Of a DNA stretch of 64,000 nt, positions 23,243 to 33,445 are shown piece by piece. The DNA comes from Streptococcus halotolerans (GTDB lineage: Bacteria > Bacillota > Bacilli > Lactobacillales > Streptococcaceae). A program made the position numbers and the translations under genes. Below the pieces are notes generated by a model. That model did not search any database. It was not told the origin of the DNA and saw only the letters and a program-made list of their open reading frames with translations. The first letter of the stretch is position 1. Each line of letters starts with the position of its first letter. The stretch covers positions 310,001-374,000 of the forward strand of contig NZ_CP014835.1 in NCBI RefSeq assembly GCF_001598035.1, given 5' to 3'.

Positions 23243-23262
23243 AGTAATAGGAGGATATTTTT

Positions 23263-23640
23263 ATGAAAATGTTACACACTTGTATCCGAGTTCAAGACTT
23301 GGAGGCATCTATTGATTTTTACACTAAAGCTTTTCCTTTGGAAGAAGTGCGTCGCAAAGATTTTCCAGATAATCAGTTCACCCTTGTTTTCTTGAAAACA
23401 CCCGATGACTCCTTTGAAATTGAATTGACCTATAATTATGATCATGGACCTTATGATATCGGTGACGGCTATGGTCATTTGGCTGTTGGCGTAGATGATC
23501 TTGAAACAACACATGCCCAGCATAAAGACACCGGTTTTGAAGTCACAGACCTAAAAGGGCTCCCAGGACAGGAGCCACATTACTACTTTATCAAAGATCC
23601 AGACGGCTACAAGATCGAAGTCATTCGCCTAGGAAAATAA
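23263..23640 (+). CDS. gloA: Lactoylglutathione lyase (glyoxalase I), VOC fold
   Basis: A 125-residue enzyme that converts the hemithioacetal of toxic methylglyoxal and a thiol to the lactoyl thioester. The bacterial nickel-type GloA ligands are visible at their usual spacing: His5, Glu54 (in EIELTYN), His72 (in YGHLAVGV) and Glu119 (in KIEVIRL). The DPDGYKIE end is typical. It is a single gene with its own promoter, convergent with a TetR gene. Methylglyoxal arises when glycolytic flux is unbalanced, which suits a sugar-fermenting host. Confidence 0.92.
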   Translation: MKMLHTCIRVQDLEASIDFYTKAFPLEEVRRKDFPDNQFTLVFLKTPDDSFEIELTYNYDHGPYDIGDGYGHLAVGVDDLETTHAQHKDTGFEVTDLKGLPGQEPHYYFIKDPDGYKIEVIRLGK

Positions 23641-23662
23641 GAGCAAGATTCTGAGTGTGAGC

Positions 23663-24223
23663 TCAGAAGCTTGTTAAGTTTTGTACAGCTGTTTTAAGAA
23701 TAGCAGTCACCTCACTTGGTGTTTCTTTAAAGTCATTTTTAACCCAAACGAATATGATGGTTTTGATTGTCATCACATAGATGGAAAGAAGGTATTTTTC
23801 AGAAAAATGATAACCTTCTTTTAGTTTGGCGTTTAGATGGTCTATACTAGAGTGCTTAGGATCGGTCATCTTTGTAATGTAGTTAGTAACAATCTGATCA
23901 ATATTGGGGTAGTATAGAACTAAAGCTCTGGTGTAGTTGCTATGCTCTTTCAAAAATGTTAACGCGTCAACAACAACCTGATCTGGGTAGGCCAAGTCCT
24001 GGTTTAAAATGAGGGTGATGTGATCTATATACGCTGATAGACAAAAATCAATCAAGCTTTCTTTGCTGTCAAAATAATTATAGAAGGTTGTTCGACTAAC
24101 GCCTGATACGTTTAAAATATCAATGATACGAATATCGGCTGGTGATTTCTCATCCAAGAGCTTGATAAAAGCATCAATAAGATAACGTTGAGATTTTGTT
24201 AGGGTTTGATGCGGAGATGTCAT
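23663..24223 (-). CDS. TetR-family transcriptional regulator
   Basis: A 186-residue repressor-type protein. The N-terminal TetR helix-turn-helix is clear: AFIKLLDEKSPADIRIIDIL followed by VSGVSRTTFYNYFDSKESLI. The C-terminal 110 residues are helical and match no ligand-binding subtype I can name. It is read toward the glyoxalase gene. Upstream on its own strand lies a 1.2-kb stretch without genes, so it has no obvious divergent target. Regulated partner unknown. Confidence 0.85.
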   Translation of the reverse strand: MTSPHQTLTKSQRYLIDAFIKLLDEKSPADIRIIDILNVSGVSRTTFYNYFDSKESLIDFCLSAYIDHITLILNQDLAYPDQVVVDALTFLKEHSNYTRALVLYYPNIDQIVTNYITKMTDPKHSSIDHLNAKLKEGYHFSEKYLLSIYVMTIKTIIFVWVKNDFKETPSEVTAILKTAVQNLTSF

Positions 24224-25380
24224 AATATTACCTGCCTTTTTCGGTGATCGGTTAAAATATCTAAACTATTATAACACTGAAATCTAAAAAAAGTATTAAA
24301 TGACTTACTGGAAGATGTTTTTGAGCTATTATTACGGGAAAATGCAAGTAGTCGCATGAGGCTCTGACTATCGTTGTCATAGATCATCAGTTGTAGGATT
24401 TCTAAAAGGTAGGCTTAAATAGGGACAGCTTTATGAATGTTTTCTGCCATGTCTGGACTGGGCTCTACAAAATTAGAGCTTACCCATTTGTAGATAAGAA
24501 TCTTAACTGTTACTATATACACATCAGATGCGAATTTTCAGGAACGCGATGCCCAACCTCTAATTGTTTGCCAAGAACAACGCTATCAGAATGTTTGTAT
24601 AACAGCGGTGACCTTATTGTCAAAATCAGAGTGATGCTCTTTTCAGATCTGACAGTAGGAACTGTTTTTTCGATATCATCTAACAACTTGGATAAAATAG
24701 GTATATTAAACAATTAATTCTTATCTAAAATATATCATTGATAGCAATTATCAGACAGGGCGGTTTTAGAGCAATTAAGCTACTGAAATGATTATAAAAG
24801 TGGCACAGCTCGTGTTAGCGGACTGCGCAACATGAGTGTTACTGATGTTAGTCAGCTTTTTTCGTTCTAGAGCGAGGTGTATGCTCAAATGATGTTTCTT
24901 TTAGCAGAATTCATAACTATCTCAACATCAACTAACTTTTCTCATTTCTAATTTTTAAATCGATTATCATTGATTTCGGAATAATAACCAAATGATGCTG
25001 TGTTTCTTCTTTAATCATTTGGCATTTACGATCATTAAGGACCACTGGTTTGGTAATAAGATTTCAGTCAGTGTGATAGGATTTGCAATAGGTTAAGACC
25101 TTACTGAAAAGGACACAAAAGATTCTCGTAACTCATATAAGAGATAGCAATAAACGCTAAGGATAAAAAGGATTTGAGACACTGGTAGGATGTCGAGTCG
25201 TTTTGGAACGACTGTTCTAGACATGAAAGTGAGATTTCGACGTTCAGCACACGATGAGCGATTTTAGGTTAGTTTATTGAGAAATGAGTGTTCTGTATCA
25301 ATGATTAGTGGCTTGTCTGGTGTCAGGTCAGTTTGTCTAAGCTAAAATCCGAAAAATAAGTCAAAATAAGAGGTAAAAAC
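24224..25380 (+). other. 1.2-kb gene-free stretch upstream of gdhA
   Basis: Open frames of 94 codons (24433-24717, plus) and 66 codons (24513-24713, minus) exist, but they overlap each other, lack ribosome sites and resemble no protein I know. No terminator with a T run and no repeat array stands out. It may be the remains of a lost gene between the TetR regulator and gdhA. Confidence 0.45.
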
Positions 25381-26802
<1,422 letters not shown>

Positions 26803-26819
26803 GACAGATTAATCCTAGA

Positions 26820-26848
26820 AGCGGTTGGAAACGTCCAGCCGTTTTTTT
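26820..26848 (+). terminator. gdhA terminator
   Basis: CGGTTGGA (26822-26829) pairs with TCCAGCCG (26834-26841) with one wobble, followed by T7. Confidence 0.85.
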
Positions 26849-27478
26849 AAGGACGACGAGCATGTTGCACAACTGGGGTGAAAGTGCTCTTTGGGCACTC
26901 ACTACCGATAAATCTGATAGTGACTTCCAAGCTTGACTAGAATGAGGTAGCGGCCTAAATCAGTCTGAGGATAGATTGTTTTAAGGTTGAGGCTAGAAAC
27001 TAAAACCCTCATCAGGGAAGCTTCTTACAATTGGTGATCAGTACAATCATGAGAGTGGTAACCTCATATAGGCGTTCTAATTTGGAAATTTCTACTGTTA
27101 TCAGTGTGATGGTTGAAGTTCCCAGAGATGTAAGCATTGTTTTGACGATGACAGAGACTAGGGCAAGGGAAGGCTTGCTAGCCTCATCAAACCGTAGACG
27201 ATGAGGGAGATGGCTTTGGGTAAAAGCAGCTGTATTGTCCAAGCCTAGCTAAAATCTCCCTTAGATTAAAAGGATATTGCTAACGCTAACCGATGATGAT
27301 TTTGACAATTACGTGATTAAATTGATGTGCCTATCAAAACTAATCTAAGTTATTTTTAGAAACTCTTACAAGATAATAGCAAATCAATCAAGTAAGGATA
27401 GCTAAACTTGCTTAACTTTATGGATTTGACATAGCATGGAAAGCTTGAGATGAAAGGTCTTAAGCTTTTTGGTATAAT
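26849..27478 (+). other. Gene-free stretch with a promoter at its right end
   Basis: The open frames here are short, overlapping and lack ribosome sites. Near the right end TGG-TATAAT (27470-27478) is an extended -10 that likely drives the deformylase-like gene. Nothing else recognisable was seen. Confidence 0.45.
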
Positions 27479-27514
27479 GCCTAATAGTGAATGCTACTAT
27501 AAATAGGAGTTATT

Positions 27515-27925
27515 ATGATTAAAACTATCGTCAAAGACATTTTTTTCTTGGGACAAAAGTCACAGAGAGCGAGTAAAGAAGACCTCTATATTGGTCAGGA
27601 TCTAGAAGACACACTCAACTATCATCGTGAGACCTGTCTTGGCCTAGCGGCCAATATGATTGGCTATCAAAAGCGTGTGATTATCATTAGTCTGGGATTT
27701 GTAGAACTGGTTATGTTCAATCCTGAGATTGTCGCCAAAAGTGAGCCTTTTAATACGGAAGAATCTTGCCTTTCTTTAACAGGATCTCGCCCGACTAAAC
27801 GCTATCGTCAGATAAGCGTGACTTATCGCGACAGCAATTGGATGACAAAAACCATTACGCTCAAAGACTTGCCTGCACAAATCTGTCAGCATGAATTGGA
27901 CCATCTGGAAGGGATTATCATCTAA
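27515..27925 (+). CDS. Peptide deformylase-like protein with altered motif 1
   Basis: A 136-residue member of the peptide deformylase family, shorter than the roughly 200-residue main enzyme of Gram-positives. Motif 2 is ESCLS (metal Cys) and motif 3 is QHELDH (two metal His and the catalytic Glu), so the metal site is intact. Motif 1 reads GLAANMIG, where active enzymes have GxAAxQ: the Gln that stabilises the oxyanion is Met. A short second deformylase with this change is known from S. pneumoniae and was reported not to act as the essential deformylase. Its real role is unclear. AGGAG precedes the ATG. Confidence 0.85.
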   Translation: MIKTIVKDIFFLGQKSQRASKEDLYIGQDLEDTLNYHRETCLGLAANMIGYQKRVIIISLGFVELVMFNPEIVAKSEPFNTEESCLSLTGSRPTKRYRQISVTYRDSNWMTKTITLKDLPAQICQHELDHLEGIII

Positions 27926-28009
27926 TCGACAAGTAACCAAACAAATAGCTTGAAGAAATTTAGGCAAAAAGTTACTATTCATTAGTAGTAAAAATCCGGA
28001 GGTTATGAA

Positions 28010-28564
28010 TTGCTTAAACGTATTGGTATCATTGTGGGAAGTGTTCGCGAAAAATCCTATTCTAAGTCTCTTGCTAAGGCTATATCAAGCTTCTTTCCTG
28101 AAACAATAGAGATGACCATTATCCGCATCGACGATTTGCCTCTTTTTAATCCTGATTTAGATCAAGATGTGGCTCTGAGACCAGACAGTTATGAGCGGTT
28201 TAGAAGAGAAGTGAAGGCCCAAGATGCCCTGATTGTGATTAGTCCAGAGTATAATCGTACCATTCCTGCAGCTCTAAAAAATGCTATTGAAGTTGGCTCT
28301 CGTCCAATGACTGACATTGCTTTCAATGGTAAGCCAACATTGGTTATCACGCAATCTGCAGGTAGCATGGGAGGCTTCGGGGCCAATCATCATATCAGAC
28401 AGGCACTTGTTTTTTTGAATGCTATTGCCATGCCTCAACCAGAAGTGTATCTATCAGAAATTCATCACTTGATTGATAAGGAAGGGACTATTTTAAAAGC
28501 AGATACAGAGCAATTTTTACGAATGGTTGTTAAGAACTTTCTTGGGTTTGCGACATTATTTTGA
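28010..28564 (+). CDS. NADPH-dependent FMN reductase family flavoprotein
   Basis: A 184-residue flavodoxin-fold protein. The FMN phosphate loop is GSVREKSYSKSLA near the N-terminus, and PEYNRTIPAALKNAIE and GSMGGFGANH are the family's other flavin contacts. Such enzymes reduce FMN, quinones or azo compounds with NAD(P)H. The start is TTG 28010, seven bases after CCGGAGG; the ATG at 28005 is out of frame. It ends before a strong terminator. Specific acceptor unknown. Confidence 0.85.
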   Translation: MLKRIGIIVGSVREKSYSKSLAKAISSFFPETIEMTIIRIDDLPLFNPDLDQDVALRPDSYERFRREVKAQDALIVISPEYNRTIPAALKNAIEVGSRPMTDIAFNGKPTLVITQSAGSMGGFGANHHIRQALVFLNAIAMPQPEVYLSEIHHLIDKEGTILKADTEQFLRMVVKNFLGFATLF

Positions 28565-28630
28565 AATGAGAAATAGTAAAAACAATAAGAAGCCTGAACC
28601 GATCAATCATCGAAGTTATTAAAAGAACAA

Positions 28631-28663
28631 ACAAAAATCACCTTTTTGGGTGATTTTTGTTGC
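28631..28663 (+). terminator. Terminator after the FMN reductase
   Basis: CAAAAATCACC pairs with GGTGATTTTTG around a TTTTT loop, an 11-base perfect stem. Confidence 0.85.
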
Positions 28664-28724
28664 TTTTAAGGAACGATTTGTCTTTTTTATTATGGATTTT
28701 ACAGAAAAACAGTAAACTTCTCAT

Positions 28725-28803
28725 TTGACATAGTGACCACTTTATTATATTATATGGTGGTAACTTAGTGACGATATCATTCGTAAGACGATATGGTCAC
28801 TAA
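28725..28803 (+). promoter_or_regulatory. opuA promoter and palindromic operator
   Basis: TTGACA (28725-28730) and TATTAT (28748-28753) with a 17-bp spacer. Downstream, TTAGTGACGATATC (28765-28778) faces GATATGGTCACTAA (28790-28803), an inverted repeat of 14 bases with one mismatch that ends where the ribosome site begins. A further TAGTGAC half-site lies at 28731-28737, inside the promoter spacer. The layout suits a dimeric or tetrameric repressor of osmolyte uptake such as the BusR/OpuR type known for streptococcal and lactococcal betaine transporters (inference); as RNA the repeat could also hide the ribosome site. Confidence 0.7.
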
Positions 28804-28818
28804 AGAGAGGAGAATAAT

Positions 28819-30024
28819 GTGACATTACTCGAAGTCAAAAATCTAACCAAAGTATTTGGTAAAAAACAAAAAGCGGCGCTTGAGATGGTCAAAGAAGGCA
28901 AGTCAAAAACTGACATTTTAGAAAAAACAGGCGCTACTGTCGGTGTCTATGATGCTAGTTTCGATATCAAAGAAGGTGAAATCTTTGTTATCATGGGTCT
29001 TTCAGGATCTGGTAAATCAACGCTGGTTCGCATGCTTAACCGTTTGATTGAACCATCGTCAGGTAATATTTTACTTGACGGCAAGGACATTTCTAAGATG
29101 AACGCAGAAGAACTGCGAAACGTTCGCCGTCACGATATTAACATGGTTTTCCAAAGCTTTGCCTTATTCCCACACAAGACGATCTTGGAAAATACAGAGT
29201 TTGGACTAGAGCTTCGTGGTGTTTCCAAAGAGGAAAGAACACAAGCAGCTGAAAAAGCTCTTGATAATGCAGGTCTCTTAGCCTTTAAAGACCAATATCC
29301 TAACCAATTATCAGGTGGTATGCAGCAGCGTGTTGGTCTAGCGCGTGCCTTGGCTAATAAGCCTAAAATCCTTTTGATGGACGAGGCTTTTTCAGCCCTT
29401 GACCCATTGATTCGTCGTGAAATGCAAGATGAACTCTTGGATTTGCAAGATGCTAGCAAGCAGACGATTATTTTCATCAGTCACGACTTGAATGAGGCGC
29501 TTCGCATTGGTGACCGTATTGCCCTTATGAAAGATGGTCAAATTATGCAAATCGGTACAGGTGAGGAAATTCTTACCAACCCAGCCAATGATTTTGTCCG
29601 TGAATTCGTTGAAGATGTTGATAGATCAAAAGTCTTAACAGCACAAAATATCATGATTAAACCAATCACAACAACACTAGAATTAGATGGTCCCCAAGTA
29701 GCACTGATGCGTATGCATACTGAGGAAGTATCTATGCTAATGGCAACCAATCGTCGTCGAGAGTTGATTGGAGCCGTGACTGCTGATGCAGCGCTGGAAG
29801 CTCGTAAAAAGGGCTTGCCACTGTCAGAAGTTGTTGATCGTGAAGTTCTAACGGTTTCTAAAGATACTGTTATCACGGACATTATGCCTCTTATCTATGA
29901 TTCATCTGCACCGATTGCCGTGACCGATGACAATAACAAACTGATTGGAGTTGTTATTCGAGGACGTGTGATCGAAGCCTTGGCAAATGTCCAAGACGAT
30001 GCAGAAGAAACAGTTGAGAAATAA
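28819..30024 (+). CDS. opuAA: Glycine betaine/proline-type ABC transporter ATPase
   Basis: The 401-residue ATPase of the OpuA osmoprotectant importer. Walker A GLSGSGKS is at 60-67, the signature is LSGGMQQR, and Walker B is [13 protein letters not shown]. Two C-terminal CBS domains (about 270-390) sense ionic strength in OpuA. GTG 28819 is six bases from AGAGGAG; the nearby ATG is out of frame. It is followed 18 bases later by the fused permease/receptor gene. It imports compatible solutes under osmotic stress. Confidence 0.93.
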   Translation: MTLLEVKNLTKVFGKKQKAALEMVKEGKSKTDILEKTGATVGVYDASFDIKEGEIFVIMGLSGSGKSTLVRMLNRLIEPSSGNILLDGKDISKMNAEELRNVRRHDINMVFQSFALFPHKTILENTEFGLELRGVSKEERTQAAEKALDNAGLLAFKDQYPNQLSGGMQQRVGLARALANKPKILLMDEAFSALDPLIRREMQDELLDLQDASKQTIIFISHDLNEALRIGDRIALMKDGQIMQIGTGEEILTNPANDFVREFVEDVDRSKVLTAQNIMIKPITTTLELDGPQVALMRMHTEEVSMLMATNRRRELIGAVTADAALEARKKGLPLSEVVDREVLTVSKDTVITDIMPLIYDSSAPIAVTDDNNKLIGVVIRGRVIEALANVQDDAEETVEK

Positions 30025-30042
30025 AGAAAGAGGTAGTCTAGT

Positions 30043-31764
30043 TTGGATATTTTACAAAAACAATTACCAGTTGCTCAGCTGGTAGAAGCATTTACTGAGT
30101 GGATTACAAAGACCTTCTCAGGGCTCTTTGATTTGCTACAAAGTATTGGTAGTACTCTTATGGATTTTGTTACCAATACCTTACTATTTATTAACCCGCT
30201 ATTATTTATCGTTTTAGCGACAGTGGCTGTTTTCTTCTTGGCTAAGAAGAAATGGCAAATTCCAACTCTAACTTTCCTTGGGTTCTTGTTTATCTATAAT
30301 CAAGGACTCTGGGAAGAATTGCTCAATACCTTTACCCTGGTACTTGTGGCAAGTCTTATTTCGATAGTTATTGGTGTTCCATTAGGGATATGGATGGCTA
30401 AAAGCAATACTGTTAAGAACATTGTTAACCCAATTCTTGACTTTATGCAGACCATGCCGGCCTTCGTTTATTTGATTCCAGCCGTAGCCTTCTTTGGTAT
30501 TGGTATGGTACCTGGTGTTTTCGCCTCCGTTATTTTCGCCTTACCGCCAACGGTTCGTTTTACTAACTTGGCTATTCGCGAAATTTCAACTGAATTGATC
30601 GAAGCATCAGATTCATTTGGGTCAACACCATCACAAAAACTCTTTAAGGTAGAGTTGCCACTGGCTAAAAATACCATTATGGCAGGTGTTAACCAAACCA
30701 TGATGCTTGCACTTTCTATGGTGGTAACAGGTTCGATGATCGGGGCTCCTGGTCTTGGACGTGAAGTATTGTCCGCCCTACAAAAAGCTGATGTTGGTAA
30801 CGGTTTTGTGTCAGGGATTTCCTTGGTAATCCTGGCTATCATCCTTGACCGTGTGACACAAGCTTTTAATGCAAAGTCAGAGGGTGGTAAGTCAAAATCA
30901 GCTGTCAATAAATGGGTAGGTATCGCAGCCTTAGTGGTCTTCTTTGGGGCAGCACTAGGACGTGTATTTGTTAATATGAACTCTGATAAATCTGGTAAAG
31001 GCGAAACCGTTCGTATTTCTTACGTACAGTGGGATTCAGAAGTAGCCTCAACCAATGTTATTGCAACAGTCTTAGAAGACCAAGGCTACAAAGTTGATAT
31101 GACACCGCTTGATAATGCGGTTAACTGGCAAACCATTGCTAACTCAGATGCAGACTTTTCAACCAGTGCTTGGTTACCAGTTACACACGGTAATCAGTAT
31201 AAAAAATATAAAGATAAACTGGATGATTTAGGACCTAACCTAAAAGGAACTAAATTAGGCTTGGTTGTTCCAGCTTATATGGAGGCTAACAGCATTGAAG
31301 AATTATCTGATCAGGCTGGTAAGAGAATTACCGGTATTGAACCTGGTGCAGGTATCATGAATGCTGCTGAAAATGCTCAAAAAGATTACAGTAACCTTTC
31401 TAGCTGGGAGTTAACATCTGCGTCAACGGGTGCTATGACATCTTCATTGGAAAAAGCGATTAAGTCTAAGGATGAGATCGTCATTACTGGATGGTCACCA
31501 CACTGGATGTTTTCAAAATATGATTTGAAATATCTGGAAGATCCTAAAGGTTCATTTGGTGCTGAAGAAAACATCAACACCATTGCACGTAAAGGATTGA
31601 AAAAAGATATGCCTGATGTCTACAAAATTGTTGACAATTTTAACTGGACAACAGAAGATATGGAAGCAGTTATGCTTGACATGAATGACGGCATGTCTCC
31701 AGAAAAAGCAGCTCGTAAATGGGTTGATGCTAATCAAGATAAAGTTAAAAAATGGTTACCATAA
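30043..31764 (+). CDS. opuABC: Glycine betaine ABC transporter permease fused to substrate-binding protein
   Basis: A 573-residue fusion in which the permease (about 1-300) and the extracellular substrate-binding domain (about 325-573) are one chain, as in lactococcal OpuA. The permease contains the ATPase-contact loop region around EASDSFGSTPSQKLFKVELP. The receptor domain begins after the last helix with GETVRISYVQWDSEVASTN and contains the aromatic residues expected of a betaine cage (W and Y rich). The start is TTG 30043 with AAAGAGG upstream. It ends before a terminator. Confidence 0.93.
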   Translation: MDILQKQLPVAQLVEAFTEWITKTFSGLFDLLQSIGSTLMDFVTNTLLFINPLLFIVLATVAVFFLAKKKWQIPTLTFLGFLFIYNQGLWEELLNTFTLVLVASLISIVIGVPLGIWMAKSNTVKNIVNPILDFMQTMPAFVYLIPAVAFFGIGMVPGVFASVIFALPPTVRFTNLAIREISTELIEASDSFGSTPSQKLFKVELPLAKNTIMAGVNQTMMLALSMVVTGSMIGAPGLGREVLSALQKADVGNGFVSGISLVILAIILDRVTQAFNAKSEGGKSKSAVNKWVGIAALVVFFGAALGRVFVNMNSDKSGKGETVRISYVQWDSEVASTNVIATVLEDQGYKVDMTPLDNAVNWQTIANSDADFSTSAWLPVTHGNQYKKYKDKLDDLGPNLKGTKLGLVVPAYMEANSIEELSDQAGKRITGIEPGAGIMNAAENAQKDYSNLSSWELTSASTGAMTSSLEKAIKSKDEIVITGWSPHWMFSKYDLKYLEDPKGSFGAEENINTIARKGLKKDMPDVYKIVDNFNWTTEDMEAVMLDMNDGMSPEKAARKWVDANQDKVKKWLP

Positions 31765-31780
31765 GCCTTAAAGAATCCTA

Positions 31781-31809
31781 AAGAAGTCGATGAATCGGCT
31801 TCTTTTTTC
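31781..31809 (+). terminator. opuA operon terminator
   Basis: AAGAAGTCGA (31781-31790) pairs with TCGGCTTCTT (31794-31803) with one wobble, then a T run. Confidence 0.85.
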
Positions 31810-32123
31810 GTTTTTTAAAAGTGTAAAATGGTATAATAAAAAGCATATCATCCTGAATCATAGGAGTGATTCTCCGAGTGATGTGATGTCATGATGTTGA
31901 ATCGTTCATTGGATTCAAACCTTGTAGCTAGTGGAAAAGTTATTGACCCATACGACTACTTAACGGTCAAAAACCGTTGGCGCAACGGATCTGTTTTAAA
32001 CCATTGGACAGAACTTATGTCCAAAAGGTGTTAACGTATAAGAACCGTTTCATCTAAATGGAGTCGCTATGATAAGACTTACCCAGTACCCCTAGTATTA
32101 CTATTGAAGAAGAGTGAGAAAAC
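31810..32123 (+). other. Long leader region of relP
   Basis: A TATAAT at 31832-31837 with no good -35 suggests a promoter far from relP and thus a leader of about 280 bases. Short hairpins occur (ACGGT/ACCGT near 31970). A 47-codon open frame lies inside (listed separately). No known riboswitch pattern was recognised. Confidence 0.4.
31891..32034 (+). CDS. Possible 47-residue ORF in the relP leader
   Basis: An ATG-ATG start, 47 codons and TAA, with mixed polar residues and no membrane helix or signal peptide. The C-terminal half is rich in Trp and Arg (KNRWRNGSVLNHW). No convincing Shine-Dalgarno is present, and I do not recognise the product. It may be a leader peptide for relP, a remnant, or chance. 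Confidence 0.25.
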   Translation: MMLNRSLDSNLVASGKVIDPYDYLTVKNRWRNGSVLNHWTELMSKRC

Positions 32124-32756
32124 ATGTCTATTTATGGTCCATATGCCCAATACCTTCCCTTTATCCTTGATGATTTAGAACAGCGCATTCTAACAGCTAA
32201 TCAGACGATCAAGGCAGCGACTGGTTTTAAATTATATGAACATCTTCATTCGCGAATTAAGACAGTGGAATCCATGCAGGAAAAGTTGGTTAGAAAAGGT
32301 TATGCCCAAACCCCGCAGTCTGCCTTGAAAAAAGTTCGAGATAGTATTGGTTTTCGAATCGTCTGTGCTTTTGTCGATGATATTTATCAGACGATCGAAG
32401 TGTTACGTGAGATGGATGATATTACTATCGTCGCAGAAAAAGATTATATTCAAAATGCAAAGCCAAATGGTTATCGATCCTATCATCTTATTCTTGAGAT
32501 GGCAACCTCTTACCCTGATTGTGAAGGAAATGAGCAGGGACGCTATTATATTGAAATTCAACTAAGAACCATTGCCATGGATTCTTGGGCGAGCCTGGAG
32601 CATCAAATGAAGTACAAACGGACGGTCAAGCATCAGGAGATGATTACAAGAGAACTAAAGCGTTGTGCTGATGAGTTGGCTTCTTGTGATTTGACCATGC
32701 AGACCATTCGGGATTTGATTCAGATGGATAATCAACATAAGGAGTCGTCACTATGA
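32124..32756 (+). CDS. relP: Small alarmone synthetase (GTP pyrophosphokinase), RelP type
   Basis: A 210-residue single-domain (p)ppGpp synthetase that transfers pyrophosphate from ATP to GDP or GTP. RelA/SpoT synthetase motifs are present: HSRIKTVESMQEKL, DSIGFRIVC, KPNGYRSYHL and the catalytic-Glu segment EIQLRTIAMDSWASLEH. There is no hydrolase, TGS or ACT domain. I call it RelP rather than RelQ because it is coupled by a four-base overlap to a two-component system, as in the S. mutans relPRS operon, whereas relQ sits beside an NAD kinase gene. Confidence 0.88.
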   Translation: MSIYGPYAQYLPFILDDLEQRILTANQTIKAATGFKLYEHLHSRIKTVESMQEKLVRKGYAQTPQSALKKVRDSIGFRIVCAFVDDIYQTIEVLREMDDITIVAEKDYIQNAKPNGYRSYHLILEMATSYPDCEGNEQGRYYIEIQLRTIAMDSWASLEHQMKYKRTVKHQEMITRELKRCADELASCDLTMQTIRDLIQMDNQHKESSL

Positions 32757-33445
32757 AAATCTTATTAGCAGAAGATGAGCTACAAATGTCGCGTGTTTTG
32801 AGCGTTGCCCTTTCACGTGAAGGGTATGATTTAGACGTTGTTCATGATGGACAAGCAGCTGTTGAGATGGCTGCTCAAAATGCTTACGATGTGATGGTAT
32901 TAGATATCATGATGCCAATAAAAACAGGTATTGATGCCCTCAAAGAAATCCGAGCTACTGGCGATGAGAGTCATGTCATTATGCTAACAGCTATGGCAGA
33001 AGTTGATGACCGCGTGACCGGCCTTGACTCGGGGGCAGATGATTATTTGACCAAGCCTTTTTCCTTGAAGGAATTGCTGGCTCGTTTACGCTCAATGGAG
33101 CGTCGTCTTGAGAAGATGTCGCCAAATATCATCGCAGTGGGTTCAGTAAAGCTCAATCTAGGAGAGCAAGAACTCTCTGCCGGAAATAGCATCCGATTAT
33201 CGGGAAAAGAAGCTAAGATGATGGCTTATTTTATGCGACATCAAGGCAAAGAGCTAGCAGCAGATGACATTTTTACCCATATTTGGACCAAGGAGGAAAG
33301 AGACGAAGTTGACCCAAGCTACGTTTTTGTTTATGTTTCTTATTTGAGGCAGAAATTACAAGCAATAAAGGCGGATATAACAATATCAGATGCTGATGAT
33401 GGGCAGTTTGTTTTGGAGCAAGTGGAAGGAGACCGTGATGTTTAA
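32753..33445 (+). CDS. relR: Response regulator, OmpR/PhoB family
   Basis: A 230-residue regulator. The receiver domain (1-115) has the acidic pair near residues 8-9 (AEDEL), the phospho-acceptor Asp in VMVLDIMMP (about 53) and the conserved Lys in LTKPFS (about 102). The winged-helix DNA-binding domain follows (about 130-225). The ATG overlaps the relP stop, and the sensor kinase overlaps its end, so the three are co-translated. By analogy with S. mutans it controls the relP operon. Confidence 0.87.
   Translation: MKILLAEDELQMSRVLSVALSREGYDLDVVHDGQAAVEMAAQNAYDVMVLDIMMPIKTGIDALKEIRATGDESHVIMLTAMAEVDDRVTGLDSGADDYLTKPFSLKELLARLRSMERRLEKMSPNIIAVGSVKLNLGEQELSAGNSIRLSGKEAKMMAYFMRHQGKELAADDIFTHIWTKEERDEVDPSYVFVYVSYLRQKLQAIKADITISDADDGQFVLEQVEGDRDV

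Noticed and set aside
23237-23252. GGATAGTAAT near the glyoxalase start as a regulon box
   Set aside because: Only a half-match; no second box or spaced -10. It reads better as TAGGAT -10 plus AGGAGG ribosome site.
24433-24717. 94-codon frame between the TetR gene and gdhA
   Set aside because: No ribosome site, cysteine-rich atypical composition and an overlapping minus-strand frame; no family resemblance.
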